Shown piece by piece: positions 1 to 7,008 of a stretch of 20,365 bases of DNA; position 1 is the first letter of the stretch; every line of letters starts with the position of its first letter. Made by a program: the position numbers and the translations under genes. The stretch is taken from positions 1 through 20,365 of the forward strand of contig JAITSE010000027.1 in assembly GCA_031288005.1 (NCBI GenBank). The letters run 5' to 3'. The DNA is from Treponema sp. GTDB lineage: Bacteria > Spirochaetota > Spirochaetia > Treponematales > Breznakiellaceae. Below the pieces are notes generated by a model. That model saw only the letters and a list, made by a program, of their open reading frames with translations, was not told the DNA's origin and did not search any database.

Positions 1-119
1 CCGCAAAACTCCCCGGATTTGTTCTCCGGGGAAAAGCCCGTAAAAAATGTGCGGGGAGTTTTGCGAACCAGCGGCTGCACTGCGGCCCGCAAGGGCCGCG
101 CTGTTCAAAAGTTCGCAAA
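1..119. repeat. Nested palindromic repeat block
   Basis: This stretch holds several inverted repeats. Positions 2-15 and 52-65 are inverted copies of CGCAAAACTCCCCG. Inside them, 12-18 and 26-32 form a 7-bp stem (CCCCGGA/TCCGGGG). Positions 60-68 (TTTGCGAAC) pair with 111-119, enclosing a perfect 7-bp stem 82-88/93-99 with a GCAA loop. GGGGAGTTTTGCG resembles the box that follows hairpins elsewhere in the window (18201-18218, 1033-1050). No gene is seen here. On the minus strand the 12-32 hairpin followed by AGTTTT could act as a weak terminator for the upstream ABC operon, but the T-run is short. Confidence 0.7.
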
Positions 120-136
120 TCTCCAAGCGGACCGCT

Positions 137-268
137 AAGCAAGCCGAAGCAAGCCGAAGCAAGCCGAAGCAAGCCTACGGCTTGCTTAGCGGCTTGCTTA
201 GCGGCTTGCTTAGCGGCTTGCTTAGCGGCTTGCTTAGGCTTGCTTAGGCTTGCTTAGGCTTGCTTAGG
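137..268. repeat. Tandem 10/12-bp array with central hairpin
   Basis: Four AAGCAAGCC(G) units (137-175) are followed by a TAC loop (176-178). Then come four 12-bp CTTGCTTAGCGG units (181-228) and four 10-bp CTTGCTTAGG units (229-268). The left units are the reverse complement of the core of the right units, so 167-175 and 179-187 form a perfect 9-bp stem and the whole array can fold on itself. The 3' end of the ABC ATPase gene runs into the 10-bp units. Because each 10-bp unit contains TAA on the minus strand and shifts frame by one, the protein terminates whatever the copy number, provided about three units are present. Confidence 0.9.
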
Positions 269-1779
269 TCCGCACGGCCTACTGGCCGCAAAACCATAAT
301 CCGCTCCGAAATATCCGCCGCGGCCTGAATATCGTGGGACACGAAAACCAGGGTGAAATTCCCCTTTTCCTTAAGCTCATGGAGCAGTTTGAGTATCTCA
401 TTTTTTGTGACGGCGTCCAGGGCGCTGACAGGCTCATCGGCAATGAGAACTTCGGGATTGCAGACCAGGGCCCGGGCGATGGCGATGCGCTGGCGCTGTC
501 CGCCTGAAAATTCCGCGGGGCGCCGTTTCATGGCGTCTTCCCCAAGCCCTACCTGTTCCAAGGCCCGGCGGATCCTTTCCTTTCTCTCCTCTTTGGTCCT
601 GGCCAGCCTGAATGAAATCAGCGCTTCGCCGATGATGCTTTCAACTTTCTGCGCCGGGTCAAGAGAAAGAAAAGGGTCCTGGAAAACAGGCTGGACCTTG
701 GCCCTGAAATCTTTAAGAGCCTTCCCGCGCAGCTCATGGAGCGGCCTCCCTGAGAACAAAATATTTCCCCGGCGGGCTGTCTCAAGACGGAGGAGCAGAG
801 AGAGCAGGGTCGTCTTGCCGCTCCCCGATTCCCCAATGATCCCCAGGCTTTCCCCTTTCGCAATGTCAAGGCTGATGTTTTTAAGGACGTCATCTTTCTT
901 GTAGCCGAAATACACGCCAGAAAGCTCGAACAGCTTTTCCCTCTGCTCAGGGCTTCTGATTCCCCGGGGAAAGCCCGAAGGACCAATGCGGTTTTTGGAC
1001 TCATAAATTTTGCCATTAGCTTTAATCTGCTGTCCCAAAACTCCAAGAGACCCCCGCTCTGCGGGGGTCTCAACTATACGCCCCCCCTTCATTATCAATA
1101 TCCGCCCGGCGATTTCCCTCACCGCCGCAATATCATGGGAAATAAAAATGAGCGCCATCCCGCGGGCCTTTGCGGTTTCAAGCAGAAGTTCGATAAGCCG
1201 CTTCTGTGTCCGCTCGTCAACTGAGCTTAGGGCTTCGTCAGCAATGAGCAGCCTGGGGGAAGATGCAAGCGCTATGGCAAGGGCGGCGCGCTGCTGCTGG
1301 CCGCCTGAAAGCTCAAAAGAAAGGGAAGCGGCGATGCGCCTTATATCCGCTTCATCAAACTTCACTTCCGAAAGCAGGGAATACGCCTTTTCACGCAGCG
1401 CCGCCCCCGAAAGGCGCGAATGTTTTTTAAGGGGCAGGGCGATCTGCTTCTCTATCTTCATCAGAGGGTCGAGCGAGGCGGCCGCTTCCTGAAATACAAT
1501 GGCAAGGTCCCTGCCCCGCATCGTGTTGAGCGTCTTTTCAGACGCTCCTATGATTTCACGCCCGCCAAGCAGGACGCTGCCTTCCGCCCGGATTGACGGG
1601 GGCAAAAGCCCCGCCGCGGCCAGGGCGCTAAGGGACTTTCCAGAGCCTGACTGTCCAAGGAGGCCCACCCGCTCCCCTTCTCCAACGCTTAAGTTTAAGT
1701 CCTTTAGAAGGGGCTTCCCCGAATCTTTAAGGTAAGCGCTGAGGCCCCTCATCTCAAGGAGAGGCTTGCGGCCTTTCAC
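244..1779 (-). CDS. Fused two-domain peptide/nickel-type ABC transporter ATPase (DppD-DppF-like)
   Basis: ATP-hydrolysing subunit of a peptide/nickel-family importer, acting on the cytoplasmic face with the two permeases encoded just upstream. Using the GTG at 1779 (511 aa), ABC domain 1 has Walker A GQSGSGKS at 42-49, signature LSGGQQQR at about 157-164, Walker B LLIADEA (A in place of the usual P) and the H-loop SHD at 214-216. Domain 2 has Walker A GESGSGKT at 316-323, FSGGQRQR at 424-431, Walker B VLIADEP and SHD at 481-483. The start is chosen because GTG overlaps the permease stop as GTGA; a longer reading into the permease has no ABC homology. Two oddities: codons 237-249 in the interdomain linker are a palindromic repeat, and the last residues (after DISERIMVL) come from the 3' tandem array. 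The usual C-terminal oligopeptide-transporter extension is therefore missing. Both ATPase cores are complete, so the protein may still work. Confidence 0.88.
   Translation of the reverse strand: MKGRKPLLEMRGLSAYLKDSGKPLLKDLNLSVGEGERVGLLGQSGSGKSLSALAAAGLLPPSIRAEGSVLLGGREIIGASEKTLNTMRGRDLAIVFQEAAASLDPLMKIEKQIALPLKKHSRLSGAALREKAYSLLSEVKFDEADIRRIAASLSFELSGGQQQRAALAIALASSPRLLIADEALSSVDERTQKRLIELLLETAKARGMALIFISHDIAAVREIAGRILIMKGGRIVETPAERGSLGVLGQQIKANGKIYESKNRIGPSGFPRGIRSPEQREKLFELSGVYFGYKKDDVLKNISLDIAKGESLGIIGESGSGKTTLLSLLLRLETARRGNILFSGRPLHELRGKALKDFRAKVQPVFQDPFLSLDPAQKVESIIGEALISFRLARTKEERKERIRRALEQVGLGEDAMKRRPAEFSGGQRQRIAIARALVCNPEVLIADEPVSALDAVTKNEILKLLHELKEKGNFTLVFVSHDIQAAADISERIMVLRPVGRADLSKPKQA
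1033..1071 (-). repeat. 39-bp palindromic element in frame inside the ATPase linker
   Basis: Positions 1047-1057 and 1061-1071 are a perfect 11-bp inverted repeat (GAGACCCCCGC/GCGGGGGTCTC) with a 3-base loop. On the minus strand it is followed by TCTCTTGGAGTTTTGGGA, which occurs identically (18 of 18 bases, partly overlapping the stem) at 18201-18218. The element is exactly 13 codons and sits between the two ABC domains, directly after GGRIV. It encodes ETPAERGSLGVLG without breaking the frame. Confidence 0.85.
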
Positions 1780-2597
1780 AGGCTTATGCCTTCCCCGCCG
1801 CCTAGTTTGTCGCGGAGCGCGTCGGAAAGGAGGTTTACGCCGCTTACTATCATCACGATAAGCAGGCCGGGAATTACCGCTCCCAGGGGAGAAGTCAGCG
1901 CCGCGGCCTGGGCTTCCTGCATAAGCCGGCCCAGGGAAGCGTTGGGCGGAGGAAGCCCCAGGCCCAGATAGGAAAGGCTGGCTTCCGCCAGAATGGACGC
2001 GCCAAACACCACCGCGATATTCACCTGCAGCACCTGCCATATATTGGGCAATATATGGATAAAGGTAATCGCCAGGTTTCCCGTGCCAGAAGTTTTGGCG
2101 CTCACAAAAAACTGCTTCGACATAATCTGTTTTGCGAGGATGCGGGTAAGCCGGGCGATGATCGCGGAGCAGGCTATGCCGATGGAGAGCGCCGCGGTGA
2201 AGGCGCTCCTCCCCTGGGCCGCCCCGATAAGCATGGCCAGAAGAAGCGTGGGGAAGGCGATAAGCGCATCGAGAAAGGAAGAGGCGGCCTTATCGGCCCA
2301 AGGGGGAAGCCAGGCGGCAAGGAGGCCCGCGCTAAGGCCCAGAACCAAAGCTGTCAGGGTGGCGCTTAATCCGATGGAGCAGGCGATCCTCGTCCCGGCC
2401 ATTACGCGGCTAGCAAGGTCTCTGCCGAGGCGGTCTGTGCCGAAGATGTGGGCGGCGCTGGGAGCTTCAAGGCGTCCCCCGGAGGTATCGTCCAGGCGGT
2501 AAGGGGTCCAGAAAAACGAAACCAGGGCGGCGCCGAAGCTTATGAAAAGGAGAAGCCCGGCGATATAAAGCCGGACCGGCGTTTTTTTCAAGGCCAT
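1776..2597 (-). CDS. ABC transporter permease, DppC/OppC/NikC type
   Basis: Second membrane subunit of the peptide/nickel-type importer, 273 aa. The N-terminus has a hydrophobic segment (about residues 10-30) and the family's typical periplasmic stretch with HIFGTDRLGRDLASRVMAGTR at about 50-70. Several further membrane spans follow, with LPNIWQVLQVNIAVVFGASI and EASLSYLGLGLPPPNASLG near the C-terminus, as in DppC/OppC. ATG at 2597 lies one base after the stop of the first permease, and the 3' end overlaps the ATPase GTG by four bases, so the three genes are translationally coupled. The substrate cannot be told from sequence; peptides, nickel chelates or other small ligands are possible for this family. 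Confidence 0.9.
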   Translation of the reverse strand: MALKKTPVRLYIAGLLLFISFGAALVSFFWTPYRLDDTSGGRLEAPSAAHIFGTDRLGRDLASRVMAGTRIACSIGLSATLTALVLGLSAGLLAAWLPPWADKAASSFLDALIAFPTLLLAMLIGAAQGRSAFTAALSIGIACSAIIARLTRILAKQIMSKQFFVSAKTSGTGNLAITFIHILPNIWQVLQVNIAVVFGASILAEASLSYLGLGLPPPNASLGRLMQEAQAAALTSPLGAVIPGLLIVMIVSGVNLLSDALRDKLGGGEGISL

Positions 2598-2598
2598 G

Positions 2599-3558
2599 TC
2601 AGCCTCCGCCCCGGGGTCTTCTGAGCCGGGGATCGAGAATACGCTGAATTACATCGGCGATAAAACCGATTACAAGAACCAGGAAAGTGGCGGTAAGAAG
2701 GATCCCCTGAATGGAAGGATAGTCGTGCCGGGCAATTGCACGGGTCAGCATGGAACCGAGACCGGGGAGGGAGAAGACGTTTTCCACCACCACGGCGCCC
2801 AGAAGAGTCGAGGAAAGCTCTATCCCCATAATGGAAATCACCGGAATATATGCATTTCTGATACCGTGAAGTACAAAAGACGAAACCTGGGAAAAACCGA
2901 GGGACCGGGAAGCGCGGATATAAGCGGAATCCAGTACATTAAGCACGCTTGCCCTGATATATCTGGCCAATGTGGCGCTCATCATGAATACGATTGTTGC
3001 CTCAGGCAGTACAAGAGAGCGAAGCGCGGCGCCCGTGTTCCTCCATCCCTCCGCGGGCCATCCGCCTGAGGGCAGGATGTGTAAGCTCAGGGCAAAGATC
3101 CAGACAAAGATGATCCCCACCCAGAATATGGGAACGGCTATGCCGATTTGGGTAAAAGCCGTAAGAAGCGCCGCGTACCATCTGCCGTTTTTATAGGCCG
3201 CGATAAATCCAATGACGCCGGCCAGGAGACAGGAGATGGCAAAGGAAATAAGGGTAAGGGGAATGGTAAGGCTCAAGCGGCTAAAGACTTCAGGCGCCAC
3301 AGGGACGCCGGATATATAGGACTCCCCGAAATCCCCCCGGAAAATCCCGGTAAACCATGCCGCCATCTGATGGGGCAGCGGAATATCGGATCCCACTTTC
3401 GCCCTGGCCGCCGCAATTTGTTCCGGGGACGCATCGGCGGGCAACAGAGCATTGGCGGGATCTCCGGGAAGCAGCCTGAGGAGTACGAATATCACCAGCA
3501 GGGCAGCGGCGAAGGAGACCAGCAAGAAAAAAAAGCGGTGAATCAGGTATTTGCCCAT
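2599..3558 (-). CDS. ABC transporter permease, DppB/OppB/NikB type
   Basis: First membrane subunit of the importer, 319 aa, close to the usual family length. The N-terminus has the typical form (YLIHRFFFLLVSFAAALLVIF, then LRLLPGDPANALL at about 27-39), followed by the GDFGESYISGVPVAPEV region and the cytoplasmic EAA-type segment around AYIRASRSLGFSQ. It ends with LDPRLRRPRGGG, as in many DppB proteins (YxxxDPRLR-like). No strong Shine-Dalgarno precedes the ATG at 3558, which follows the binding-protein stop by 44 bases. It is one base from the next permease gene. The pair DppB-DppC followed by an ATPase is the standard order for this transporter class. Confidence 0.9.
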   Translation of the reverse strand: MGKYLIHRFFFLLVSFAAALLVIFVLLRLLPGDPANALLPADASPEQIAAARAKVGSDIPLPHQMAAWFTGIFRGDFGESYISGVPVAPEVFSRLSLTIPLTLISFAISCLLAGVIGFIAAYKNGRWYAALLTAFTQIGIAVPIFWVGIIFVWIFALSLHILPSGGWPAEGWRNTGAALRSLVLPEATIVFMMSATLARYIRASVLNVLDSAYIRASRSLGFSQVSSFVLHGIRNAYIPVISIMGIELSSTLLGAVVVENVFSLPGLGSMLTRAIARHDYPSIQGILLTATFLVLVIGFIADVIQRILDPRLRRPRGGG

Positions 3559-3602
3559 AGGGGTATTATGCTGGGCGCAAAGTTTAGGCGGCTTTGAGCC
3601 TA

Positions 3603-5126
3603 TTATCGTTTCAAAATATTGTAGGCATAGAACTGGGAGTTAAGCCCGTTCACCGGATACCCGGACAGCCTCGAAGACGCGATGACGATCTGGGGATAGA
3701 GGTAAAGCCAAACGCTGGCCGCTTCGTTGGCGATGATCCGGTTTACTTCCAGGAGTTTCCGGGTTTGTTCATCAACGGAAACTGACTGTTCGGCCTGGTT
3801 TACCAATTCCGTCACCCGGGGATTATTGTAGCCCCAATAGAAATCAGGATTTCCGTACCATACGACGTCCCGGTCATTCACGTGTTCCTGGAGGGTGGCG
3901 GTAAAATCCCTGTCCCGAAAAACCTTGGTGTACCATTCATCGGCGGATATGGGATTGATGCTTACCGCGACGCCGATTTTAGCAAGCTCACTTTTTACGA
4001 ATTCGGCAACCAGGGGATGGGGATCGTAAGTGGGTGAATCAAGGGTGAAGGAAATGCCGTTGGGATGGCCCGCCTGGGTCAGCAGTGATTTGGCAAGAGC
4101 GGGATCATAAGGGTTCGCGTTAACCAGGGAAGCGTCGTACCAGGGATCGGTGGGAGGAACCATGGAACCGATGAGGGAACCGTATTTGCCCCAGACGGAA
4201 CTCAACAGCTTCCGCCGATCGATGGCGGAATAAATGGCCTTGCGGACCTGAGCGTCGTCAAATGGTTTTACCCGGTCGTTAAAGGCCAAAAGTTCCTTGG
4301 TTGTGGACGCGCCGTTGTTGATCACAAAGCTGGAATTATTTTCAAATTGGGAAATAGCGTCGGGGCTCTGGACGGAGGTGATGATATCAACCTGTCCGCT
4401 CAGGAGGGCGTTGTTCAGGGCGCTGGCATCAGTAAAGTAATTAAATACTACCCCGGCGTTTTTCGCGGCCTGCCCCCAGTACCCGTCCCATTTTTTAAGG
4501 CTGAGAGAACTGCCCCTTGTCCAGGTATCCAGCGCATAAGGCCCAGTGCCGTCTTCAGCGGTCCTGAGATCCCTGCCATCGGTATTTACGATCCACACGT
4601 AGGATAAGGTGTAGGGAAAAGAAATGGAAGGATTGTTAAGCGTGAAGACCACGGTTTTGGCGTCCGGGGTATCGATGCTCTTTATTACCCGGTAACTGGA
4701 CTTCCGGGCCGCCAGGGAAGTCTCGGCGCTGATCCGTTCAAAACTGGCCTTTACATCCGCCGAAGTGAGTGCCTTGCCGGAATGGAATTTAACGCCCTCG
4801 CGCAAGGTCACCGTATAGACAAGACCATCGCCGCTTTTGGCGTAATTCGCGGCGAGGAGATTTTCCACCTTTCCCCCGTCGGTCAGCCGAAAGAGGCCCT
4901 CGTAGACGTTTCCGTTAAAGGCCTCGGTAAGGCCCTGGCCTCCGGCGTCAACATTTGAAAGGTTTCCCGGTTCGTAGAGGGATCCTACGCGGATAATCGC
5001 CTGTTCCTGGCCTGCCGCCGTTGAATCCTGTCTGCCGCCGGCGAAAAGCGCCGGTATGGCCGATACCGCCAGAACGAACAGAAACACCGGAAGTGCCTGG
5101 ACGGAAAGTACCCTTTTTGCTTTCAT
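3603..5126 (-). CDS. Extracytoplasmic solute-binding protein, peptide/nickel family (SBP_bac_5)
   Basis: Ligand-binding component of the importer, 507 aa from ATG 5126, which has AGGAGA about 8 bases upstream; an upstream in-frame start at 5168 has no such site. Residues 1-30 form a signal peptide (MKAKR, then a hydrophobic core ending ALFA|GGRQ). There is no lipobox cysteine, so cleavage by signal peptidase I is likely; this 'FAGG' end is shared with ModA in this window and is common in Treponema binding proteins. Family hallmarks include EAFNGNVYEGLFRL, YTVTLREGVKFHSGKALTSADV and FNDRVKPFDDAQVRKAIYSAIDRRKL. It is the first gene of its operon and has its own promoter. The ligand is unknown; family membership alone does not separate peptides from metal chelates. 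Confidence 0.9.
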   Translation of the reverse strand: MKAKRVLSVQALPVFLFVLAVSAIPALFAGGRQDSTAAGQEQAIIRVGSLYEPGNLSNVDAGGQGLTEAFNGNVYEGLFRLTDGGKVENLLAANYAKSGDGLVYTVTLREGVKFHSGKALTSADVKASFERISAETSLAARKSSYRVIKSIDTPDAKTVVFTLNNPSISFPYTLSYVWIVNTDGRDLRTAEDGTGPYALDTWTRGSSLSLKKWDGYWGQAAKNAGVVFNYFTDASALNNALLSGQVDIITSVQSPDAISQFENNSSFVINNGASTTKELLAFNDRVKPFDDAQVRKAIYSAIDRRKLLSSVWGKYGSLIGSMVPPTDPWYDASLVNANPYDPALAKSLLTQAGHPNGISFTLDSPTYDPHPLVAEFVKSELAKIGVAVSINPISADEWYTKVFRDRDFTATLQEHVNDRDVVWYGNPDFYWGYNNPRVTELVNQAEQSVSVDEQTRKLLEVNRIIANEAASVWLYLYPQIVIASSRLSGYPVNGLNSQFYAYNILKR

Positions 5127-5173
5127 AGTGTAGTTCTCCTTATCTAATCCTAGTATACCTATAGGCATTACTA

Positions 5174-5202
5174 ATATAAATTATCACTTTAGATTTTGTC
5201 AA
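5174..5202 (-). promoter_or_regulatory. Sigma70-type promoter of the ABC transporter operon
   Basis: On the minus strand TTGACA (5197-5202) is separated by 17 bases from TTATAT (5174-5179), about 48 bases upstream of the binding-protein ATG. A perfect -35 box and ideal spacing support a housekeeping promoter that makes the transporter transcriptionally separate from the nif operon. Not tested by any score. Confidence 0.6.
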
Positions 5203-5218
5203 TAACTCTCCCGCTAAG

Positions 5219-5250
5219 AAATCTGAAACTCGAGATTTAGGTTGTATGAG
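5219..5250. promoter_or_regulatory. Possible operator upstream of the ABC operon
   Basis: AAATCT (5219-5224) and AGATTT (5233-5238) form a dyad with an 8-base spacer, upstream of the -35 box. Directly beside it is TTGTATGAG (5242-5250), which is also found in the nifH control region at 15322-15330. A regulator site is possible but the evidence is only the symmetry and the shared 9-mer. Confidence 0.3.
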
Positions 5251-5280
5251 ACTCAGATAGGCGAATTTGCGGGGTTCTTT

Positions 5281-5332
5281 TGGTATGGAGCCGTATGCGA
5301 ATCAAGCAAGCCTGCGGCCTCTTGGCATACCA
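5281..5332. repeat. Degenerate hairpin repeat downstream of the nif operon
   Basis: TGGTATG (5281-5287) and CATACCA (5326-5332) are an inverted repeat enclosing AAGCAAGCC-TGC-GGCCTCTT (5304-5323). The inner part is a decayed form of the AAGCAAGCC/GGCTTGCTT hairpin at 167-187. Next to it, GGGTCAGACCC on the minus strand (about 5344-5354), followed by CGTGTTTT, could be a weak terminator for the nif operon. The rest of the 5251-5372 gap shows no gene. Confidence 0.4.
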
Positions 5333-5372
5333 GCTAAAACACGGGGTCTGACCCTAAAGGCGCGTCAAAGGC

Positions 5373-5681
5373 TTAGGCTATTACCAGCTCCGCGGCGGGA
5401 CTGCCATTCTCGATGGAGTCAATCACTTTATCGATTGCCTCCTCACTGTCGATATGTCCGTACCACCAGTTCTCAGGGTACACTACCAGAGCCGGACCTC
5501 TGTCGCAGACCCGCAGGCAGCTTGTGCAGGACACGGCTACATCGGCCAGTCCCCGGTCGGCCAGTTCTTCTTCAAGGTACTGCATAAGCTGCCCTGAGCC
5601 GCCTTTGGCGCATACCCCCTGGGGAGTTCCATTCATCCTGAAGGACGCGCACAACAATACATGGTGTTTTGGTTTAGTCAT
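5373..5681 (-). CDS. Thioredoxin-like [2Fe-2S] ferredoxin
   Basis: Small electron-transfer protein, 102 aa, the same length as the [2Fe-2S] ferredoxin of Clostridium pasteurianum, which it resembles along its whole length (start xxxPKHHxxxC, later VVYPExxWYG, then IENG near the end). Cluster ligands are visible as C11-x12-C24 and C55-x3-C59; C52 is an additional cysteine. The fold is the thioredoxin-like type, not the plant type. It is the last gene of the nif run, 51 bases after nifB, with AAGGAG about 14 bases before the ATG. In C. pasteurianum and Azotobacter such ferredoxins are associated with the MoFe protein, so a role with nitrogenase is likely. Whether it donates electrons or has a protective or assembly role is not decided by sequence. 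Confidence 0.93.
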   Translation of the reverse strand: MTKPKHHVLLCASFRMNGTPQGVCAKGGSGQLMQYLEEELADRGLADVAVSCTSCLRVCDRGPALVVYPENWWYGHIDSEEAIDKVIDSIENGSPAAELVIA

Positions 5682-5732
5682 CTTTACATTCGCTCCTTGA
5701 TAAAATTATTTTTATGGATTTGATTTTCTTTT

Positions 5733-6998
5733 TCACGCGCCGCAGCCCTCCCCTTCGGCGCATCCGCAGCCTGTCCCGCCGCCGCATCGCCTCGCGGCAG
5801 GAGCGTATACCGGGGGAATCTTCTTTCCGCTAAAAAGGCAGACCGCAATATCGGCGATGAGACCCTCATTTACCGAGACAGAGAAACCGCGCTTTTCAAG
5901 GATACGTTTCGGCGCGCCCCCGCAGGCGCGGCACAGGACGGCAAAGCAGTCTTTTAACGTCTCCGCAAGTTCTTCCCATCTGGCGTCGCCGCCGCCGGGA
6001 TATGGAGCCGGACGCTGCTCCAGAAGTACCGGCTTGCCGCCTTCAATGCCGAAGACCCAAAAAAAACGCGCCTCCCCCAGATGAAGATTTACAAAGAAGC
6101 CCTCCCGTGAAGCCGCCGCGATATAGGGCCTTTCCGCCGTGGGTCTCGCTGTCCCCGCCTCTTTAAGCAATGCCTCGATCTCCGCTTGATTTCCCGCGCC
6201 AATAAATCCGGCGGCGTCGGCGCGGCACCGGGCGCAGTGGGACATCTGCTTCAGGTATCCGCCCGCTTCAAGGCGCACAGCCGCCATGGCATCAGGCGAG
6301 GGGGAAGGTAAGGCTTCAAAAGCCGTTCCCTTCACAGGCATCATGGGGATACAGTTCTGTATATCCGCCCCCAGCCCGGCCATGGTTTCGCTCACTTTCA
6401 AGGCGTGCGCTTCGTTGACGCCGGGGATAACCACCGTATTTATCTTCACAGCGATCCCCAAAGATTTGAGCAGTTTAACGCCCTCGATCTGCCGCTCAAG
6501 AAGCAGAGCCGCCCCCGCCTCAGCCCGGTACACCCGGCTTCCATACCTGACCCAGGCGTATATCTTCGCGCCTATTGCGGGGTCCACCGCGTTGCAGGTG
6601 ATCGTGATATGTGAAACTTTGAGTTCCGCAAGCCTTTCCGCATAATCCGCAAGCTCAAGCCCGTTTGTAGCAATGCAGAGCAGTTTGTCAGGGAAACGGC
6701 TTCTGACCAGTTCAAGGGTGGAAAGTGACGCCTCGGCATTGGCAAAAGGGTCCCCGGGACCGGCAATGCCGACAACGGAAACAGCATCAAATTTTCGCAA
6801 AACCGCGGCCAGGTAGTCCAGCGCCTGAAAAGGCGAGAGGACCGCGCTGCTTACGCCCGGCCTGCTCTCATTGGCGCAGTCATACAGACGGTTGCAGAAA
6901 TTACACTGCACGTTGCACTTCTCCGCAACAGGAAGATGTACGCGTCCTGTACTGTGCCGTGTTTTTTCATTAAAACAGGGATGGGCGCCAAAATCCAT
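5733..6998 (-). CDS. nifB: FeMo-cofactor biosynthesis radical SAM protein NifB with C-terminal NifX-like domain
   Basis: Builds the NifB-cofactor (an Fe-S-C core) from [4Fe-4S] units with S-adenosylmethionine, the first committed step of FeMo-co synthesis. Start ATG 6998 is chosen because AAGGAGCGG sits just upstream and the NifB start HPCFNEKTRHS follows immediately; the longer reading frame overlaps nifN. The protein is 421 aa. The radical-SAM motif is C28-x3-C32-x2-C35, followed by NRLYDCANESRPGV, a NifB signature. Further cysteines, C255 and C258 (CARC), match the accessory cluster region. From about residue 290 a NifX/NafY-like cofactor-binding domain follows, and the extreme C-terminus is rich in Cys and Gly (CGGGTGCGCAEGEGC). 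Ten bases separate it from nifN. The fused NifX domain is known from other bacterial NifB proteins and may cover for the absence of a separate nifX here. Confidence 0.96.
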   Translation of the reverse strand: MDFGAHPCFNEKTRHSTGRVHLPVAEKCNVQCNFCNRLYDCANESRPGVSSAVLSPFQALDYLAAVLRKFDAVSVVGIAGPGDPFANAEASLSTLELVRSRFPDKLLCIATNGLELADYAERLAELKVSHITITCNAVDPAIGAKIYAWVRYGSRVYRAEAGAALLLERQIEGVKLLKSLGIAVKINTVVIPGVNEAHALKVSETMAGLGADIQNCIPMMPVKGTAFEALPSPSPDAMAAVRLEAGGYLKQMSHCARCRADAAGFIGAGNQAEIEALLKEAGTARPTAERPYIAAASREGFFVNLHLGEARFFWVFGIEGGKPVLLEQRPAPYPGGGDARWEELAETLKDCFAVLCRACGGAPKRILEKRGFSVSVNEGLIADIAVCLFSGKKIPPVYAPAARRCGGGTGCGCAEGEGCGA

Positions 6999-7008
6999 AA
7001 ACCGCTCC

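Noticed and set aside
47..247. Plus-strand open frame with repeated LLSG
   Set aside because: It is only a translation of the tandem 12-bp array; there is no ribosome site and no family resemblance.
137..268. CRISPR array
   Set aside because: Units are 10-12 bp, directly tandem without spacers, and no cas gene is present.
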